In this document: positions 16,090 through 24,163 of the stretch, piece by piece
Numbering within the stretch: position 1 is the stretch's first letter
Layout: each line of letters opens with the position of its first letter
Assembly (NCBI GenBank): GCA_021443545.1
Contig: JABUTU010000018.1
Span: forward strand, 1 to 52,392
Length of the DNA stretch: 52,392 nucleotides
Direction of reading: 5' to 3'
Source: Marinilabiliaceae bacterium
GTDB lineage: Bacteria > Bacteroidota > Bacteroidia > Bacteroidales > Marinilabiliaceae
Position numbers and translations under genes: made by a program
Notes under the pieces: model-generated
Told to the model about the DNA's origin: nothing
Database searches by the model: none
Seen by the model: only the letters and a program-made list of their open reading frames with translations

Positions 16090-18564
16090 TTATCGTAATT
16101 CAGCTCCTAATTCGCGTTGGAAGGCTGATATAAGTTGCTGCATGATACCGTCAATCTGCTTGTCGTTGAGTGTCTTTTCTTCGTCTTGCAATATGAATGA
16201 TACAGCGTACGATTTTTTGCCTTCTGGTAAGTTCTTTCCCTCATATACGTCAAACAAGTTGACTGATTTGAGCAGTCGCTTCTCTGTCTTTAAGGCGATG
16301 TTGCGAACTTGAGCGTACGAAATACTCTTGTCGATGAGAAGTGCAAGGTCACGCTTTACCTCAGGGAATTTAGGTATGTCAGAGAAACGGATTGGATTCT
16401 TTTGTGTGCGCTGACGTATATTGCGGTACACTATATCCATATTGATTTCTGCATAATAGACGGGCTTATCGATGTCGAATTTTGCACTAAGTGCGCTGTT
16501 GAGTTTTCCATATTGAGCTACAACCTTCTTCTGTGTGTCAGTTATTGAAATACCCTCAGCAAATATGTCGCTCTCTTCAATAGGATTCTCAAAACATGGT
16601 CTCATATCAAATCCTAATCGCTCAAGAAGTGATATAAGTGCCGATTTTAAGTCGAAGAAACTTGTCGGAATAGCTTGCGTAATCCAGTTTGGCTGGGCCT
16701 TCATACCTGTCATGAGCATCGACATATGCCACTCCTCGATGTAGCTCTTCTGTTCTCCTCTGTTGGCAGATGAAGTTGCAAGATGGTGAACAGCACCGAA
16801 TTCAAATAGCTTTAGATCCTGATTCTTACGATTGCTGTTGTGTTGTGCACTTTCAAGAGCTCCAAATAGCAGGGACTGTCGCAGAGCATTGAGGTCGGCA
16901 CTTAGTGGGTTAGCCAAAATAATCGTCTTTGCAGAGTCGTATGTATTCTGCTTATCTTCAAAATAGGATGCATGGGTCAGTGTATTGCACATGATTTCGT
17001 GGAAACCTTGGGCGCTGAGTTGAGCAGCTGCTGCCGCCTCAATGGTATGACGTTCAGGCTTATCTGCGTATACAAGTGTCGAGTGAACCTGTGTAGGAGT
17101 CTCGACATTATTATAACCGTAAATTCTGAGAATATCCTCTATGACATCGGCTTCGCGAGTTACGTCAACACGATATGGTGGGATACGTAGCTCCATCACG
17201 TCGCCGTTATCTGAAACGATGTCAATCTCAAGACCCTTAAGAATCTTTTGCAGTGTATCCTCTGATATCTCTTTACCTATAAGGCTAAAGCATCTCTTGC
17301 GACTGAATGTCACAGCGAAGTGTTCTGCTGGGGTAGGGTTGCTGTCGAATATGTCGCTCGAAACAACGCCACCTGCAACCTCAGTGATGAGTATGGCAGC
17401 ACGTTTGAGAGCATATATAACATTATTTGGGTCGGTACCTCTCTCATAACGGAAGCTTGCATCAGTGCTGAGCTGATGTCTGCGAGCCGTCTTGCGGATA
17501 GATACGGAGTTAAACCATGCACTCTCAAGGAATATGTCGGTTGTTGTCTCTTTGACACCACTGTTAAGACCTCCAAAGACTCCCGCTATACACATTGGCT
17601 CTGTCGTATTGCATATCATAAGATCGTCTGCATGAAGTGTATGTTCTTTGCCATCAAGAGTAATGAATTTCTTGCCTTCAAGACCTGTGCGGACGTGTAT
17701 CTCATTGCCCTTAATATCGGAAAGATCAAAAGCATGCAGAGGTTGACCAAAAGCAAACAGGATGTAGTTTGTGACATCTACAACGTTGTTGATTGGAGTC
17801 AGACCGATGCTCTTGAGAGCTTTTTGTAACCATTCGGGCGACTCCTTGATTGTTACACCTGATATTGTTACACCTGAGTAACGGCCGCAAGCCTCTGAGT
17901 TTTCAACAAACACCTTGACGTTCTTGTCGTTATTGCTAACCTTGAAATTATCAACGGATGGACGCTGAAGTTGTATTGTGTTGTCTTCAAGAGAGTATGC
18001 CACAGCAAGGTCACGTGCTACACCAAAATGAGATGCTGCATCGGCACGGTTGGGTGTGATGTCAACAACAATCATAGTGTCGTTTTCAATACCATAATAC
18101 TCTGCTGCGGGAGTTCCTGCCACGGCTGAATCTGGTAGGACAATTATACCAGAGTGGTCGTTACCAACACCTATCTCATCTTCGGCACATATCATACCAT
18201 ACGAGGGCTCACCACGAAGTTTTGATGGTTTGATAACAAACTCTTTATCTCCATCATACAGAACAGTGCCCACCGTAGCAACTATGACTTTCTGACCCGC
18301 AGCAACATTGGGGGCTCCACAGACAATGGCAAGCGGTTCTGCTTGCCCAACATTGACTGTCGTCACATGAAGATGGTCCGAATTGGGGTGAGCTTCGCAT
18401 GTGAGAACCTCTCCAACAACAAGACCTTTAAGTCCGCCTTTGATACTTTCCGTTACTTCAACACTGTCTACTTCAAGCCCTATGCTCGTAAGCTTCTCTG
18501 CAACCTCGTCAGCTGTTTTGGAGAGGTTGACATACTGTTTGAGCCAATTGTATGATATATTCAT
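16090..18564 (-). CDS. pheT: Phenylalanine--tRNA ligase beta subunit
   Basis: An 824-residue subunit of the alpha2-beta2 enzyme charging tRNA-Phe; length is normal. In order: N-terminal B1 domain with ISYNWLKQYV, the EMAP-like tRNA-binding domain (about 40-150, with HPNSDHLHV), B3/B4 editing domain (about 215-400), B5 domain (about 405-480), the catalytic-like core and the C-terminal anticodon-binding FDX-ACB domain (about 730-824, FPEVKRDLALL). pheS is not in the window. The gene stands alone with its own -7 box and terminator. Confidence 0.97.
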   Translation of the reverse strand: MNISYNWLKQYVNLSKTADEVAEKLTSIGLEVDSVEVTESIKGGLKGLVVGEVLTCEAHPNSDHLHVTTVNVGQAEPLAIVCGAPNVAAGQKVIVATVGTVLYDGDKEFVIKPSKLRGEPSYGMICAEDEIGVGNDHSGIIVLPDSAVAGTPAAEYYGIENDTMIVVDITPNRADAASHFGVARDLAVAYSLEDNTIQLQRPSVDNFKVSNNDKNVKVFVENSEACGRYSGVTISGVTIKESPEWLQKALKSIGLTPINNVVDVTNYILFAFGQPLHAFDLSDIKGNEIHVRTGLEGKKFITLDGKEHTLHADDLMICNTTEPMCIAGVFGGLNSGVKETTTDIFLESAWFNSVSIRKTARRHQLSTDASFRYERGTDPNNVIYALKRAAILITEVAGGVVSSDIFDSNPTPAEHFAVTFSRKRCFSLIGKEISEDTLQKILKGLEIDIVSDNGDVMELRIPPYRVDVTREADVIEDILRIYGYNNVETPTQVHSTLVYADKPERHTIEAAAAAQLSAQGFHEIMCNTLTHASYFEDKQNTYDSAKTIILANPLSADLNALRQSLLFGALESAQHNSNRKNQDLKLFEFGAVHHLATSSANRGEQKSYIEEWHMSMLMTGMKAQPNWITQAIPTSFFDLKSALISLLERLGFDMRPCFENPIEESDIFAEGISITDTQKKVVAQYGKLNSALSAKFDIDKPVYYAEINMDIVYRNIRQRTQKNPIRFSDIPKFPEVKRDLALLIDKSISYAQVRNIALKTEKRLLKSVNLFDVYEGKNLPEGKKSYAVSFILQDEEKTLNDKQIDGIMQQLISAFQRELGAELR

Positions 18565-18599
18565 GATTAATTAATTTGCTATGAAACTAAAATGCGTTG

Positions 18600-18607
18600 C
18601 AAAGATA
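18600..18607 (-). promoter_or_regulatory. -7 box of pheT
   Basis: TATCTTTG on the minus strand matches TAnnTTTG and lies 36 bases before the pheT ATG. No good -33 element is seen at the expected spacing. Confidence 0.5.
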
Positions 18608-18791
18608 CTATATTTGTTCCAAGTATGCATTAGTAGTCTCTTTTTTATGAAGTGATTGAACCCGTTTTGTTCGGTTATCGTATTTATTGAAAGATTTGTC
18701 TTAAATTCGCATACTTATAGAGGAAGTCATGAGACTGCATCATCTATGAAGTATGACGTTGTTAAAGAATTGCATTTAGTAACGTATAGTT

Positions 18792-20414
18792 ATGATTAAA
18801 AGGTTTTTATATATAGTAGTGTTTTTGTTTGGGTGTCTAAACGCCCAAGCACAGGGGTATAGTTACTATGAAGACACTCAGTTCGATATGCTTCAGAGGC
18901 AGATGTATCGAATTGGAGTCAATACACTTCATTCGTCGTTGCGAACTTATTCGCTGGATGAACTTAATGCGGTTTTCAATGTCGATAGTGTCTTGTATGC
19001 TGGATTTAATAAACCCGCTTCGACTTCGTCGCCATGGAGGCGCTTCTGGCAAAATTTTTTATGGGATGATTGGCTTTCATGGAGAAAAGATGGTATTTAT
19101 GTGGCTATTAATCCGCTTTTTGATTTTCAGGTTGGAAAGGATGGCGACCGCAATACATACATCAATAGTCGCGGCTTTTATTTGAATGGAAACTTAGGGA
19201 AGAACTTTTGGTTCTATATGGATTTCTCCGAGAATCAAGCAGACATGACTGAATATGAAAACCATTATGCCGATGAATATCAGGCAGTGGCGGGACAGAG
19301 CAGCTATAAGCCAATGTCATCGGGTTATGACTATGAGATAGCAAACGGATATATAGCGTTTAGAATTGGTAAATATCTTGACTTTCAGATTGGAAAGGGA
19401 AAAGTATTTGTCGGAGATGGATACCGTTCTTTACTTCTCTCCGATTTTGCAACTTCATATCCAATGTTTAAGATGAATGCGACATTCTGGAATGTCAAGT
19501 ATATGTTTATGCTGTCGCAACTAAGGGGTGAGCCATATTATCGTAGGAATTTTCCTTCAAATAACGGGCGTCACACGAAATATGCTTTCACTCATTATCT
19601 GGACTTGAATTTTGGAGGACGTGTTTCTGTTGGTATCTTCGAGAATGTCGTAATGTGTACATGGCGTGTGGATGGTGACCATAGAAGCATTGATTTGGAG
19701 TATATCAACCCATTCATTATTCTTCGACCAGGGGAGTATAATGCGGGATCGCCCGATAAGATGCTTGTCGGAATGAATCTCTCTTGGAATGTTGCTAAAT
19801 GGCTTACTCTTCATGGTCAGGTTATGTTGAATGAGTTTAATGGTAAAGAACTCTTCGGAGGAGATAATTTTTGGAGCAATAAGTATGGTTTTCTATTAGG
19901 CTTGAAGACATTTAATCTATTTAGAGTTGATGGCCTGGACATGCAAATGGAGTATAGCAGGGTTCGCCCATTCTCATACTCGCAATACGATGGTATGGGA
20001 ACATATACGCATAATTATCAGCCACTTGCACATCCACTTGAAGCCAATTTTCATGAGTTGGTTGGAATCATGCAATATCGTCATAAACGTCTATATATGA
20101 GAGGACAAGTTAATATTGCGAAATATGGTGAGAATATGGACTTTAAGAACGACTCCATATCATATGGAAAAAATCCCAATATACCAAGCAGACGTCGTAA
20201 TGATGATTATGGTATAAAAATGTTTCAGGGGAGGTCAACCAATCAGATGTATGCGGAGGCACAAATCGCTTGGCTTATTAATCCACGTTCCCGTCTGAAT
20301 ATAGCTTTGAATTTCAGATATCGCCATAAAGAAAATGATGTAGTTGATGAGACATCCAAACATGTCAGTCTTGCATTGCGTTGGGGTCTGAAATCTTGGT
20401 ACAGAGACTATTAA
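18792..20414 (+). CDS. Outer-membrane beta-barrel protein (Wzi/RemB-like)
   Basis: A 540-residue protein with signal peptide (cleavage after LNAQA). The mature part is rich in aromatic and Gly residues in alternating strands and contains GNLGKNFWFYMDFSENQ, the region typical of Bacteroidetes barrels annotated as capsule assembly Wzi-like or gliding protein RemB-like. The true role is not shown by the sequence; surface polysaccharide handling would agree with the next gene, an arabinose-5-phosphate isomerase-like protein for Kdo supply. The two are 27 bases apart and probably cotranscribed. Confidence 0.65.
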   Translation: MIKRFLYIVVFLFGCLNAQAQGYSYYEDTQFDMLQRQMYRIGVNTLHSSLRTYSLDELNAVFNVDSVLYAGFNKPASTSSPWRRFWQNFLWDDWLSWRKDGIYVAINPLFDFQVGKDGDRNTYINSRGFYLNGNLGKNFWFYMDFSENQADMTEYENHYADEYQAVAGQSSYKPMSSGYDYEIANGYIAFRIGKYLDFQIGKGKVFVGDGYRSLLLSDFATSYPMFKMNATFWNVKYMFMLSQLRGEPYYRRNFPSNNGRHTKYAFTHYLDLNFGGRVSVGIFENVVMCTWRVDGDHRSIDLEYINPFIILRPGEYNAGSPDKMLVGMNLSWNVAKWLTLHGQVMLNEFNGKELFGGDNFWSNKYGFLLGLKTFNLFRVDGLDMQMEYSRVRPFSYSQYDGMGTYTHNYQPLAHPLEANFHELVGIMQYRHKRLYMRGQVNIAKYGENMDFKNDSISYGKNPNIPSRRRNDDYGIKMFQGRSTNQMYAEAQIAWLINPRSRLNIALNFRYRHKENDVVDETSKHVSLALRWGLKSWYRDY

Positions 20415-20441
20415 TTTGAGCCAATATACAAATACTAATAA

Positions 20442-21041
20442 ATGGAAATAGAAGATATTTTACGACACGAGGCGCAAGCTATACTTGATATACCTCAAAC
20501 AAATGATTTTGAAGGTGCTGTCACCTTGCTTTACAAATACGTTCATGAGAAGGGAGGAAAAATCATTATGAGTGGTATGGGTAAGGCAGGTCAGATTGCA
20601 ATTAATATGTCGACGACATTTAGTTCGACAGGTTCACCAGCAGTTTTCCTGCATCCAGCAGAGGCTCAACATGGCGATTTGGGCATCATGCAAGCAAATG
20701 ATATCATGATTCTCATATCCAATTCGGGGAAGACACGTGAGATAGTGGAACTCATTAATCTGGCAAGAGGACTAAACCCCGAAGTGCCTATAATCGTCAT
20801 AACAGGTAATCCTATAAGTCAATTGGCAGATGAGGCAGACATTGTTCTTGCGACTGGCAATCCCAAAGAGGTTTGTACGCTTGGTTTGACACCAACGACG
20901 AGTACAACTGTTATGACAGTGATTGGTGATATACTTGTAGTCAGACTTATGCAGAGGATAGGCTTTACCAATTCTGAGTATGCAAAGCGTCATCATGGGG
21001 GATATCTTGGAGATAAATCCAGAAAGCAGGCCCGGATGTAA
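20442..21041 (+). CDS. SIS-domain sugar phosphate isomerase (KdsD/KpsF-like, no CBS domains)
   Basis: A 199-residue single SIS domain. Features of arabinose-5-phosphate isomerase are seen: SGMGKAGQIA, the STTFSSTGSPAVFLHPAEAQHGDLG segment, the ISNSGKTREIVEL phosphosugar loop and TLGLTPTTSTT. It should convert ribulose 5-phosphate to arabinose 5-phosphate for Kdo of lipopolysaccharide or capsule. E. coli KdsD (about 330 residues) has two extra CBS domains that are absent here; single-domain forms occur in Bacteroides. It follows the outer-membrane barrel gene. Confidence 0.85.
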   Translation: MEIEDILRHEAQAILDIPQTNDFEGAVTLLYKYVHEKGGKIIMSGMGKAGQIAINMSTTFSSTGSPAVFLHPAEAQHGDLGIMQANDIMILISNSGKTREIVELINLARGLNPEVPIIVITGNPISQLADEADIVLATGNPKEVCTLGLTPTTSTTVMTVIGDILVVRLMQRIGFTNSEYAKRHHGGYLGDKSRKQARM

Positions 21042-21087
21042 CAAAGGGTAGGGGTGTAATTTGTGTGTATATTTATTGCCGCATTTA

Positions 21088-21118
21088 TTTGTATATATAG
21101 AAAATGTATATACCTTTG
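21088..21118 (+). promoter_or_regulatory. Promoter of tRNA-Leu
   Basis: TTTG (21088-21091), a 19-base spacer and TACCTTTG (21111-21118) form an ideal Bacteroidetes promoter. Transcription would start near 21125, ten bases before the tRNA. Confidence 0.85.
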
Positions 21119-21134
21119 CAGTCGATTTAGTGAT

Positions 21135-21216
21135 GCCCAAATGGCGGAATTGGTAGACGCGTACGTTTCAGGTGCGTATGTCGCAAGGCGTGCAGGTTCG
21201 AGTCCTGTTTTGGGCA
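21135..21216 (+). tRNA. tRNA-Leu (anticodon CAG)
   Basis: An 82-base class II tRNA. The acceptor arms GCCCAAA and TTTGGGC pair perfectly, followed by discriminator A at 21216. The D-arm GCG/CGC with GGTAG, the anticodon arm with CAG at 21169-21171, a variable arm and the TTCGAGTC T-loop are all present. The 3' CCA is not encoded (CTA follows), so the CCA-adding enzyme is needed. Confidence 0.96.
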
Positions 21217-21220
21217 CTAC

Positions 21221-21255
21221 AAGAGGATGCTTCATTGATGCATCCTCTTTTTTTT
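21221..21255 (+). terminator. Terminator of tRNA-Leu
   Basis: A perfect ten-pair stem (21221-21230 with 21240-21249) with a nine-base loop is followed by a T run to 21255, right after the tRNA. Confidence 0.92.
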
Positions 21256-21290
21256 GAGGTAGTTAGTTTAGGTGTTTTAATCTTTATTTT

Positions 21291-21839
21291 ATGAATGCTG
21301 ATTATACCATTAGGTTGGCTGAAGAGAGTGATGCTCAGGCTATTCATGATATTTATGGTGAATATGTCGACCGATTAGATGTGACGTTTACTGTAATTAA
21401 TCCTTCAGTAGAGGAGTATCGCCAGTCTATTGTTAATGGTGGGAAGATATATCCATTTTATGTGGCTCAGGATTCTGCAGGCAAAGTTTTGGCCTATTGT
21501 TGCGGACATAAACTTAGACCTCACGATGCGTATCGGTGGAATGTGGAGTCAACAATTGTTCTCAGTGAGTCAGCACCAAAACGCAAGGGAATAGCAACAG
21601 CTCTCTATACAAAGTTTATAGATACACTTAAAGAGCTCAATTACCAATATGTCTACGGAGTAATAGTTGACAATAATACGGCAAGTATAGCATTGCATAA
21701 CTCACTTGGCTTCAAGGAGGTGGGACATTTTTATAATGTTGGCTACAAGCAAGGTAAATGGCTTGGCATAGTGTGGATGTGTAAGTATATAGGTGACAGC
21801 GATAAGGTTGTCGAAGAACCATTGCCATTAAGAGATTAA
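21291..21839 (+). CDS. GNAT family N-acetyltransferase (phosphinothricin acetyltransferase-like)
   Basis: A 182-residue cytoplasmic acetyltransferase. The GNAT core is complete: N-terminal IRLAEESDA, the ESTIVLSE strand, the acetyl-CoA loop APKRKGIATALY (about 102-113) and the end NTASIALHNSLGFKEVG followed by KQGKWLGIVWM, typical of the Pat/YncA group that acetylates amino groups of amino-acid-like compounds. The natural substrate is unknown. It lies just after the tRNA terminator and appears to be monocistronic. Confidence 0.85.
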   Translation: MNADYTIRLAEESDAQAIHDIYGEYVDRLDVTFTVINPSVEEYRQSIVNGGKIYPFYVAQDSAGKVLAYCCGHKLRPHDAYRWNVESTIVLSESAPKRKGIATALYTKFIDTLKELNYQYVYGVIVDNNTASIALHNSLGFKEVGHFYNVGYKQGKWLGIVWMCKYIGDSDKVVEEPLPLRD

Positions 21840-21879
21840 TGACGAGAAGAGTTTAACTTGTCACTAAAAACAGAATATT

Positions 21880-22014
21880 ATGACTCAGAGAAATTATCTA
21901 AGACGTTTGAATGGAGATCAACATCATCGGGGAGGTCATGTCCGCATATGTTTAGATGACTTCCAAATATTGCACGTTAAGCTATATCAATATAGATATG
22001 TACAAGCTTCCTGA
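21880..22014 (+). CDS. Possible 44-residue small protein
   Basis: An ATG-initiated frame of 44 codons, rich in Arg, His and Tyr (starts MTQRNYLRRLNG), lies in the 236-base gap between the acetyltransferase and the esterase. It has no signal peptide or recognised motif and no clear promoter. It may be chance; included because the gap is otherwise empty. Confidence 0.15.
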   Translation: MTQRNYLRRLNGDQHHRGGHVRICLDDFQILHVKLYQYRYVQAS

Positions 22015-22075
22015 AATTTTGTGACAGGACTCATGATTATATAATATGTGATTAAAGAATAAAAGATTAGAAGAT

Positions 22076-22996
22076 ATGAAGTTGTTTAGAAGTGTCTTGT
22101 TTTTTTTCGTTTTATGTCTTTGTTTTGACAACATAATGGCACAGGAGAAAATCTCTTTTGGTATCGACCTGAATCCAAAAGAGCAGGTAGAAGAGTCTCG
22201 AAAAATAGCTATGGAGCTGATAAAGAAAGATTCAATTATATGGCGACAGAAGGGAGATCAACATAGAAGCTATTTCTTTAAGGAGGCCAATGAGGAGTTG
22301 CCATATCGTATCTGCGTTCCAACTAATTGGGATGGAATAAGTGAACTGCCCATGTTGGTATTCTTGCATGGAGGATGGAATGACGAGAATTCTTATCTTG
22401 ACCAAAACGACAAACAACTGGTAAGGTTAGCTGATGAGTATGGTTTTCTGTTGGTTTCCCCATTAGGATGTCATGGGGCTTATGGAAATAATCTGCACCT
22501 GCCAGCTGTGTTTGGGGAGAAAGAGATAAGTGCGAAAATTATAAAAAATGGTCATAATGATGCTCATAGCATTCAACAGCAGGTCGCGAGCGAAAAGGAT
22601 GTCATCAATGTCATAGAACTGGTACTTGCAGAATATCCTGTCGACAGAGATGCAATGTTCTTGGCGGGTCATTCTATGGGTGCTGGTGGCACTTGGTATC
22701 TTGGGGCCAAATATCATGAGTATTGGGCTGCATTGGCTCCTTTGTCGGGGCCATTTGTGTTGGAAGATGGTTATCCATGGGAGAATCTAAGGAATATTCC
22801 TGTTTTCATCACAGAGGGAACAAAGGCTGTAGGTAAAGCCAGTCGACTAATATATCAATATATGTCGGAAAGAGAGTTGCCAGTAATGTTTATGGAGGTA
22901 AATGAGGGGCATGGCGAAATGATACCTGTGGTACTTCCTCATGTTTTTATGTTCTTGGATGATGTGAGAGCGAAGAGTAAACAAATAAGTAAATGA
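22076..22996 (+). CDS. Secreted alpha/beta hydrolase (PHB depolymerase/esterase-like)
   Basis: A 306-residue exported enzyme with signal peptide (cleavage near DNIMAQ). The oxyanion segment is FLHGGW, the nucleophile elbow GHSMGAGG has Ser200, and EGHGEM near residue 280 provides the catalytic His. Layout matches the esterase group related to polyhydroxybutyrate depolymerases and feruloyl esterases, which in gut Bacteroidales often act on esterified glycans. The exact substrate is unknown. Single gene converging on the hemerythrin regulator. Confidence 0.82.
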   Translation: MKLFRSVLFFFVLCLCFDNIMAQEKISFGIDLNPKEQVEESRKIAMELIKKDSIIWRQKGDQHRSYFFKEANEELPYRICVPTNWDGISELPMLVFLHGGWNDENSYLDQNDKQLVRLADEYGFLLVSPLGCHGAYGNNLHLPAVFGEKEISAKIIKNGHNDAHSIQQQVASEKDVINVIELVLAEYPVDRDAMFLAGHSMGAGGTWYLGAKYHEYWAALAPLSGPFVLEDGYPWENLRNIPVFITEGTKAVGKASRLIYQYMSERELPVMFMEVNEGHGEMIPVVLPHVFMFLDDVRAKSKQISK

Positions 22997-23022
22997 TGTG
23001 ATTGATGCAATACAACATCATT
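22992..23022. terminator. Possible shared hairpin at two stop codons
   Basis: Eight-base arms (22992-22999 and 23015-23022) overlap the stop codons of two converging genes. A hairpin is possible on both strands, but no T run follows on either side, so termination by this element is uncertain. Confidence 0.35.
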
Positions 23023-24001
23023 ATTTCGTGTAATGAATTGATTTCCCGATTTCCACTAAACCGTTCGCGATGGCATACACGGTGAGCCCTGCTGGACTGT
23101 GTATCTGCAATTTGCGAGCAATATTCTTGCGATGAGTGATGACTGTATGGGGAGAGATGCAGAGATGGTCGGCTATCTGCTTATTGCTCATTCCCTGAAC
23201 AATCGCCACAATCACCTCTTTCTCGCGCTCGGTTATGGAGTCGCTTTGTTCATTCTCTACATTTGCAAAAGCTGATATGGCAGAGTTTATGCGTTCTATC
23301 TTCAAGTCCTGCTCCATTTTGTAGATTAGTGGCACGAGAATCTTGTCCTCAACATTCTGGTGATTGGCTAACCACTCCTCATTATTATATATGGAGAACA
23401 GAGCCGACGTGAGCCGTTGACTGGTTTTCGTGCTTGATGGCAGATATTTGATGATAAGTTGCTTCAGTTCCTTCAGACTTTTGTCTGCCTCCGCATGCTG
23501 CTTTGCAAAATTAGTTATGTTATAGTTTGTTGATGTCTTGCCAACAATGAGTTTTTCAATGTATGGGAAAAGAACCTTTTCTTCATAGCGCATGTGTCGG
23601 CGTATCTCCTGCGCGTATTCATCATAGACTTTGAGGATTAGTACGCTGATTTCATTTTCTATATCGAGACTTTCAGCAAGTTGTTGTCGTACAGAAGGAA
23701 GTTGGTAATCAATATAATACCTATGACATGCATCAAGATAATGCATCAGCGATTTTGCTGACAATGCTTCTGGGTTATTGTTAATCACACCATTTATGGT
23801 TAGGTTAACAACCGCCAAAAATGTTGTTGTATCAACTTTTGCGTGACGGCACACCTCTTTTACCGTCTTGTCGCCAAAACCCAATTCGATGCCGAAAGCC
23901 GAGAGGGATTGAAGCACGTCGTAGTTGTCGCGGATGAGGTCAATCATTTTGTCTGTTGCCTCGTATGATTTTGCTTGTTTCATAGGTACAAAGATTCTCA
24001 T
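23021..24001 (-). CDS. Di-iron hemerythrin (YtfE/ScdA-like) - LuxR fusion regulator
   Basis: A 326-residue one-component regulator from the ATG at 24001 (a TTG at 24019 and an ATG at 23983 are alternatives). Residues counted from the TTG: a ScdA_N-like region (about 25-72, FGIELGFGDKTVKEVC..) in which the usual Cys-Cys is replaced by Gly-Phe; a hemerythrin domain with His99, His142, Glu146, His175, His220 and Glu224, the same spacing as the six di-iron ligands of E. coli YtfE; and a LuxR helix-turn-helix (262-325, TEREKEVIVAIVQGMSNKQIADHL, SPHTVITHRKNI). No receiver domain. It likely senses NO, oxygen or iron status through the di-iron site and binds DNA; it is divergent from an outer-membrane porin-like gene. 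Sensing is inference. Confidence 0.88.
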   Translation of the reverse strand: MRIFVPMKQAKSYEATDKMIDLIRDNYDVLQSLSAFGIELGFGDKTVKEVCRHAKVDTTTFLAVVNLTINGVINNNPEALSAKSLMHYLDACHRYYIDYQLPSVRQQLAESLDIENEISVLILKVYDEYAQEIRRHMRYEEKVLFPYIEKLIVGKTSTNYNITNFAKQHAEADKSLKELKQLIIKYLPSSTKTSQRLTSALFSIYNNEEWLANHQNVEDKILVPLIYKMEQDLKIERINSAISAFANVENEQSDSITEREKEVIVAIVQGMSNKQIADHLCISPHTVITHRKNIARKLQIHSPAGLTVYAIANGLVEIGKSIHYTK

Positions 24002-24017
24002 TTTTCCGTAGGTTCGC

Positions 24018-24037
24018 AATACCCATATATTGGTATT
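24018..24037. promoter_or_regulatory. Inverted repeat AATACC-N8-GGTATT, candidate operator
   Basis: A perfect inverted repeat, half-sites 24018-24023 and 24032-24037, lies in the divergent gap just before the hemerythrin-LuxR gene. GGTATT recurs at 24103-24108, touching the -33 element of the divergent gene. It is a natural candidate for autoregulation by a dimeric LuxR-type protein; no experiment supports this here. Confidence 0.4.
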
Positions 24038-24106
24038 AAAATTAAAATAAGAAGAAAAGTATTTTCTAACATCTTGATAACATGACTATTTGACAACTTT
24101 TAGGTA

Positions 24107-24137
24107 TTGAGGGTGAGTTGTATGAACCGTAAGTTTG
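24107..24137 (+). promoter_or_regulatory. Promoter of the porin-like gene
   Basis: TTG (24107-24109), a 20-base spacer and TAAGTTTG (24130-24137) fit the Bacteroidetes promoter. It lies 26 bases before the ATG at 24164 and so excludes the TTG at 24107 as a start codon. Confidence 0.7.
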
Positions 24138-24163
24138 CAATCAAATTAACAAACGGCATTTTT

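Noticed and set aside
17320..17829. 169-codon open frame on the plus strand
   Set aside because: It is antisense to the well-conserved middle of pheT and has no signal, motif or promoter.
21063..21257. 64-codon frame across the tRNA-Leu region
   Set aside because: It runs through the promoter, tRNA and terminator, which explain the sequence completely.
24070..24110. FNR/CRP-like site (TTGAT...) before the porin-like gene
   Set aside because: Only one half matches; no symmetrical partner at the right spacing.
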